NCBI GenBank assembly: GCA_003252295.1 | Contig: QKEV01000020.1 | Span: forward strand, 1-32,609 | Origin: a bacterium | GTDB lineage: Bacteria > Patescibacteriota > Minisyncoccia > Phycocordibacterales > UBA12088 | Direction: 5' to 3' | Length of the DNA stretch: 32,609 nt | Shown here: positions 29,453-32,609 of the stretch, one piece after another | How positions within the stretch are numbered: position 1 is the first letter of the stretch | Layout of the letters: every line of letters begins with the position of its first letter | Program-made: the position numbers and the translations under genes | The notes under the pieces: generated by a model | What the model was told of the DNA's origin: nothing | The model's database searches: none | The model's input: the letters and a program-made list of their open reading frames with translations, nothing else

Positions 29453-31201
29453 ATGAAAAAAATACTAGGAGTAGGTGCCCTCATGCTCGCTCTGGGAACA
29501 GCAGGAATCATCTACTCACAAAACAACATAATAACAACAACCACATTACCTGAAGGCACACCTGTAGTAACTGAAGTTGAAGACGTTACTGTCTCAGCAA
29601 ACGCAACCCTGAGTGCTGACATCACCTTGAGTGATACCGAGGGTTCAGTTGTGATTACAAACGGTGGCACACACACCCTCACGGGCACCTTGAGTGATGG
29701 ACAGGTAGTGGTAGATGCAGGAGACGAAGATATCACACTCATCTTGAATGGAGTAGACATCACGAACGATAATGGTAGTGCCATCTACGTAGAGAATGCA
29801 GGTGATGTTACCATCCTTCTGGCAGAAGGAAGCGGAAATAAGCTCACGCAAACAGGGTTAGATGGTGCAGGTGAACAAACCGGAGCACTCTACAGCACGA
29901 GCGACCTTGTGATTGAAGGAGAAAGCAATGCAGAACTGCAGGTGGTAAGTACTGTTGCAGATGGTATTTCAGGTAGTGATGACTTGGATATCGTAAACGC
30001 TACCATAGGAATAGAAACTGCTGATGATGGTGTACGTGGTAAAGACTCTGTCACTATAACCGGCAGCAGCGTAACAGTTGACGCTGGTGGAGATGGTATC
30101 AAGAGCACCAACGATGAAGATACTGAACGAGGATGGGTATACGTTGCAGACAGCATACTCAGCATACAAGCAGATGGCGATGGTATATACGCAGTAACCG
30201 ATGTGACCGTAGAGAGTGGCAGTATTGCTATCACAACAGGAAACGGGGCGAGCGGTTCTACCTCGAACGACACATCACAGAAAGGTATCAAAGCTGATGG
30301 TGATATCACCATACTAGGAGGTATCGTATCAGTTGATGCAACAGATGATGCCCTACACACCACCGGAAGTATTGAAGTAAAGGCAGGAACCCTCACCTTG
30401 GCAAGTGGAGATGATGGAGTACACGCTGACACTTCTATAACCATCTCTGGAGGTACCTTAACGGTAACTAAGGCATACGAAGGTATAGAGTCACAGTACA
30501 TCACCGTAAGCGGAGGAACCGTTTCCCTCACCACGAGCGATGATGCGTTCAACATTGCAAACACCTCTGGAACGACAAACACCACAACAACCAGCATGCG
30601 TGGGGGTCCAGGTGGTGGAGATCAAGCAATCAACGGACTCCTCACAATCAGTGGAGGTACTATACTAGTGAATGCTCAAGGTGACGGACTCGATTCAAAT
30701 GGCAGTACGACAATGACTGGCGGACTCGTCATCGTGAACGGTCCTACTAACAATGGTAACGGTGCACTTGATACGAATGGAACCTTTACCATCAGCGGCG
30801 GTACGCTCATTGCAGTTGGCAGCTCCGGTATGGCAGAAGCACCAGACAGCACCTCAGAGCAGCTCAGCGTCTTGGTAAACCTAGACGCAACACAGAGTGC
30901 CGGAACACGAGTATCACTCGTCAACACTGATACAGGTGAAGTCGTAATGAGTTACACACCGGAGAAGATATTCCAGTCAGTGGTCTTCTCTTCCCCAGAT
31001 CTTGAAAGCGGTGCAAGCTATGAGTTCTACCTTGATGGAAACGCAACAGGTACTGACACTTATAACCTCATCACAAGCGGAACCTTAAGTGGAGGCAGTC
31101 TCCTCACTACACTCACCCTGAGCGGCATAGTCACCACCTACGGCTCACAGAGTATGATGGGGGGACCCGGAGGAGGTCGCACACGTCCAGGCAGTATGTA
31201 A
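29453..31201 (+). CDS. Cthe_2159-like secreted beta-solenoid carbohydrate-binding protein
   Basis: 582 residues. Signal peptide (about 1-22), then repeated right-handed solenoid coils built on patterns such as 'ADGDGIYA', 'DDGVHADTSITISGGTLTV' and 'SGGTVSLTTSDDAFNI', as in Cthe_2159 (PF14262), a polysaccharide-binding protein. Two Gly-rich segments (RGGPGGGDQ about 384; MGGPGGGRTRPG at the C-terminus) interrupt or end the solenoid. A Big/Ig-like module occupies about 470-560. Extracellular adhesin or glycan-binding role. Last gene of the LTD-VTC-DUF4956 operon, closed by a strong terminator. Confidence 0.88.
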   Translation: MKKILGVGALMLALGTAGIIYSQNNIITTTTLPEGTPVVTEVEDVTVSANATLSADITLSDTEGSVVITNGGTHTLTGTLSDGQVVVDAGDEDITLILNGVDITNDNGSAIYVENAGDVTILLAEGSGNKLTQTGLDGAGEQTGALYSTSDLVIEGESNAELQVVSTVADGISGSDDLDIVNATIGIETADDGVRGKDSVTITGSSVTVDAGGDGIKSTNDEDTERGWVYVADSILSIQADGDGIYAVTDVTVESGSIAITTGNGASGSTSNDTSQKGIKADGDITILGGIVSVDATDDALHTTGSIEVKAGTLTLASGDDGVHADTSITISGGTLTVTKAYEGIESQYITVSGGTVSLTTSDDAFNIANTSGTTNTTTTSMRGGPGGGDQAINGLLTISGGTILVNAQGDGLDSNGSTTMTGGLVIVNGPTNNGNGALDTNGTFTISGGTLIAVGSSGMAEAPDSTSEQLSVLVNLDATQSAGTRVSLVNTDTGEVVMSYTPEKIFQSVVFSSPDLESGASYEFYLDGNATGTDTYNLITSGTLSGGSLLTTLTLSGIVTTYGSQSMMGGPGGGRTRPGSM

Positions 31202-31215
31202 TTTCTGTTACACAC

Positions 31216-31252
31216 AACACGGCAGCACTACACAGTACTGCCGTGTTTGTGT
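31216..31252 (+). terminator. Intrinsic terminator of the LTD-VTC operon
   Basis: AACACGGCAG/CTGCCGTGTT with an inner ACT/AGT pairing, then TTGTGTT. Confidence 0.85.
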
Positions 31253-31280
31253 TACCTGTATAGAAAAGGTTATAAAAGTA

Positions 31281-31309
31281 TTGACAAAAAACTTTAGACG
31301 ATACATCAT
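31281..31309 (+). promoter_or_regulatory. Promoter of the 99-aa gene
   Basis: TTGACA (31281-31286), 17-base spacer, CATCAT (31304-31309, 4 of 6). Confidence 0.5.
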
Positions 31310-31351
31310 GTTGCCTGGTCAGCACTTTCAATTTCATACAAAGGAGAAAAA

Positions 31352-31651
31352 ATGATCGAACACCAAGATATTGTCGACAATGTTGTTAAAAGAGTTCTTG
31401 CTATATACCAAGGACATCTCTCAAGATATGAACTGCAGTATGAGTTAGCGGGAGAAGATCTTTCACCAATAGTAAAGAACTGTATCTTTCAACTTGTCGA
31501 CGAAGAGATTATGTCGAGCACCATTACAACAACCAAGAGTGATCAGTCCAAGAATCCCGACCAACTGCTGAGCAAGATTGTCAATAAACTTTCTTCTGTT
31601 CTTACATTGGGAAAAGCTTCTTTTACAACACAGGAAACTATTCTCATTTAG
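31352..31651 (+). CDS. Hypothetical 99-aa protein
   Basis: Ribosome site AAAGGAG before ATG 31352. Helical, soluble, no Cys-metal site. The N-terminal half (IVDNVVKRVLAIYQGHLSRYELQYELAGEDLSPIVKNCIFQLVDEE) could be a winged-helix-like or small helical bundle; the remainder is polar. No family recognised. Monocistronic, with a clear terminator. Confidence 0.7.
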   Translation: MIEHQDIVDNVVKRVLAIYQGHLSRYELQYELAGEDLSPIVKNCIFQLVDEEIMSSTITTTKSDQSKNPDQLLSKIVNKLSSVLTLGKASFTTQETILI

Positions 31652-31671
31652 CTCCAACTATATGGATTAAG

Positions 31672-31708
31672 TATCGCAGCAATATTCAAGGGCTGCGATA
31701 TTTTTTTT
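31672..31708 (+). terminator. Intrinsic terminator
   Basis: TATCGCAGC/GCTGCGATA, 11-base loop, then eight T. Confidence 0.9.
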
Positions 31709-31806
31709 ACCTTATGACAGTGATTGAGATACTTATTTCATGTGTTTTATGCTACCTTTTATATAGACAGCATCACGATAGTAACCCCAACACGTAGGAG
31801 GATTGC

Positions 31807-31980
31807 ATGAAAGAAGACAAAAAACTGGAAAATGGAAGTGAGGTACAACAGACAAAAACCGAGATACTCGTCTCACCTCACCACTATGGAGGAACCGTGT
31901 ACGGGGAAAGTTGTGCACCAGGAACCAACACTATCGTACGAAACGGTGAAAGAATTACTGTTGCATCAGGAAAACTCTAG
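31807..31980 (+). CDS. Small hypothetical protein (57 aa)
   Basis: ATG 31807 with a very good ribosome site (GTAGGAGG, 5-base gap). Starts MKEDKKLENGSEVQQTKTEI and ends with a Gly-rich strand-like stretch (YGGTVYGESCAPGTNTIVRN). Unknown. A terminator-like hairpin follows 18 bases after the stop. Confidence 0.65.
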   Translation: MKEDKKLENGSEVQQTKTEILVSPHHYGGTVYGESCAPGTNTIVRNGERITVASGKL

Positions 31981-31998
31981 TCAGGTATTCTGAACCCA

Positions 31999-32029
31999 AA
32001 GCTGCATTGCCATCTGAGTAGTGCAGCTT
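31999..32029. terminator. Shared hairpin between convergent small genes
   Basis: AAGCTGCA/TGCAGCTT, 15-base loop, A/T-rich flanks; it overlaps the stop codon of the minus-strand gene. Confidence 0.6.
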
Positions 32030-32222
32030 ATATTCTATTCCCCACCCATGCGTAACTAAAGTATCCCATGAGTACGACAAACAGTGTTATGAGTACTGTG
32101 TACCACCCACGAAAAAAATCAGCAAAGTAGGTACCTACAATGATCCCAGTAACAAACAGGAACAACTTGAATAGGACTACCTGCCACCATGTAAATGAGT
32201 AGTACTCTCGAAATAACTTCAT
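32028..32222 (-). CDS. Small two-helix membrane protein
   Basis: 64 residues, MKLFREYYSFTWWQVVLFKL then two transmembrane helices (about 13-34 and 39-60) with FRGW between them, ending VGNRI. Small proteins with this aromatic N-terminus and helix pair are, from memory, common in Parcubacteria; function unknown. Confidence 0.65.
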   Translation of the reverse strand: MKLFREYYSFTWWQVVLFKLFLFVTGIIVGTYFADFFRGWYTVLITLFVVLMGYFSYAWVGNRI

Positions 32223-32359
32223 ACGAAACTAAGTTAGAGCTACTAATGCTTATAATACTTTCAGTATACTCTCGCCGTCGCATAATGTCATTGACAGTGT
32301 GTACAAATATAGTATAAAAATATACAGGCAACGATTCACCTCAACATGGGAGAACAAGT

Positions 32360-32536
32360 ATGGAAAAAACTGCTGCTGTATTAAAAGAAGAAGGTAAGAG
32401 CTGCACGACAATAGCACGTTTCCTCAAATCAAAAGGGTTTACTCCTGATAGGATCGCCCAGGTTCTCAAAAATATCGGGTACATTGTTACCTTGAAAAAA
32501 ACTCGATCAGTAGAGTACTACACGGTCTCTGAGTAA
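32360..32536 (+). CDS. Small helical protein (58 aa)
   Basis: ATG 32360 preceded by GGGAGA. MEKTAAVLKEEGKSCTTIAR, then FLKSKGFTPDRIAQVLKNIGYIVTLKKTRSVEYYTV. The helix-turn-helix spacing around 'CTTIARFLKSKGFTPDRIAQVLKN' suggests a small DNA-binding protein, but this is weak. Followed by a strong terminator. Confidence 0.6.
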   Translation: MEKTAAVLKEEGKSCTTIARFLKSKGFTPDRIAQVLKNIGYIVTLKKTRSVEYYTVSE

Positions 32537-32560
32537 CATCGATATTTCATGCAATATTTG

Positions 32561-32592
32561 CCCGCCATTCCTTTTGGCGGGTTTTACTTTTT
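32561..32592 (+). terminator. Intrinsic terminator
   Basis: CCCGCC/GGCGGG stem, 9-base loop, then TTTTACTTTTT. Confidence 0.9.
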
Positions 32593-32609
32593 ATTAAAAC
32601 TTTATATGT

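Noticed and set aside
29890-30597. 235-codon antisense frame inside the solenoid protein gene
   Set aside because: Repetitive codon pattern of the beta-solenoid gene produces long open antisense frames; the plus frame has a signal peptide and a recognised fold.
1-32609. CRISPR array or cas genes
   Set aside because: No regularly spaced identical repeats and no Cas-like protein seen; the N7-AWW-N7 pairs are too short and differ from one another.

Overview
The window looks like a piece of a chromosome from a candidate-phyla-radiation (Patescibacteria/Parcubacteria-like) bacterium. I infer this from many short lineage-restricted membrane and secreted proteins, moderate-to-low GC, compact operons, an animal-type class I aldolase, and genes that seem to start directly behind an extended -10 box without a leader. 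No single gene proves the affiliation.

Layout. (1) 1-6.7 kb, core: a DUF389 membrane protein (partial) coupled to class I fructose-bisphosphate aldolase on the minus strand. On the plus strand follow a large secreted protein, smpB, a protein with a C-terminal Cys cluster, and the tmRNA gene ssrA with a strong promoter. smpB and ssrA, the two partners of trans-translation, are about 1.6 kb apart. (2) 6.5-20.7 kb, accessory island beginning at the 3' end of ssrA. It holds two large serine recombinases, three structured RNA regions that each end in an intrinsic terminator, a Clp-fold (SDH-type) serine protease with a small partner, bracketed by a 165-bp direct repeat, and a PIN-domain protein with a small partner. 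It also holds an ImmA/IrrE peptidase with a membrane partner, a HigB/HigA-ImmA toxin-antitoxin operon with an HTH gene, an HNH nuclease and an AAA-TOPRIM (OLD/PARIS-like) protein. This is the profile of a mobile defence island. An inverted, interrupted copy of the ssrA 3' end lies at 20.66-20.71 kb. (3) 20.9-23.1 kb: an AT-rich patch with a Clostridia-type glutamyl-tRNA synthetase and a short Nudix protein, probably acquired. (4) 23.2-32.6 kb, core-like: small envelope proteins, a Nudix hydrolase, a glycine-zipper lipoprotein, and two tandem paralogues behind identical 41-bp upstream elements. An LTD / VTC / DUF4956 / Cthe_2159-like surface operon and several small hypothetical genes complete the region.

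Most notable signals: (a) four successive direct-repeat pairs of the form N7-AWW-N7 (10-bp period, a different heptamer each time) between recombinase 1 and a structured RNA; (b) the three structured RNAs, one of which looks like a complete attenuator overlapping a start codon; (c) the 165-bp duplication around the protease cassette; (d) a recombinase reading frame that runs antisense into ssrA; (e) a recurrent leaderless start architecture TGN-TANNNT-N6/7-ATG.
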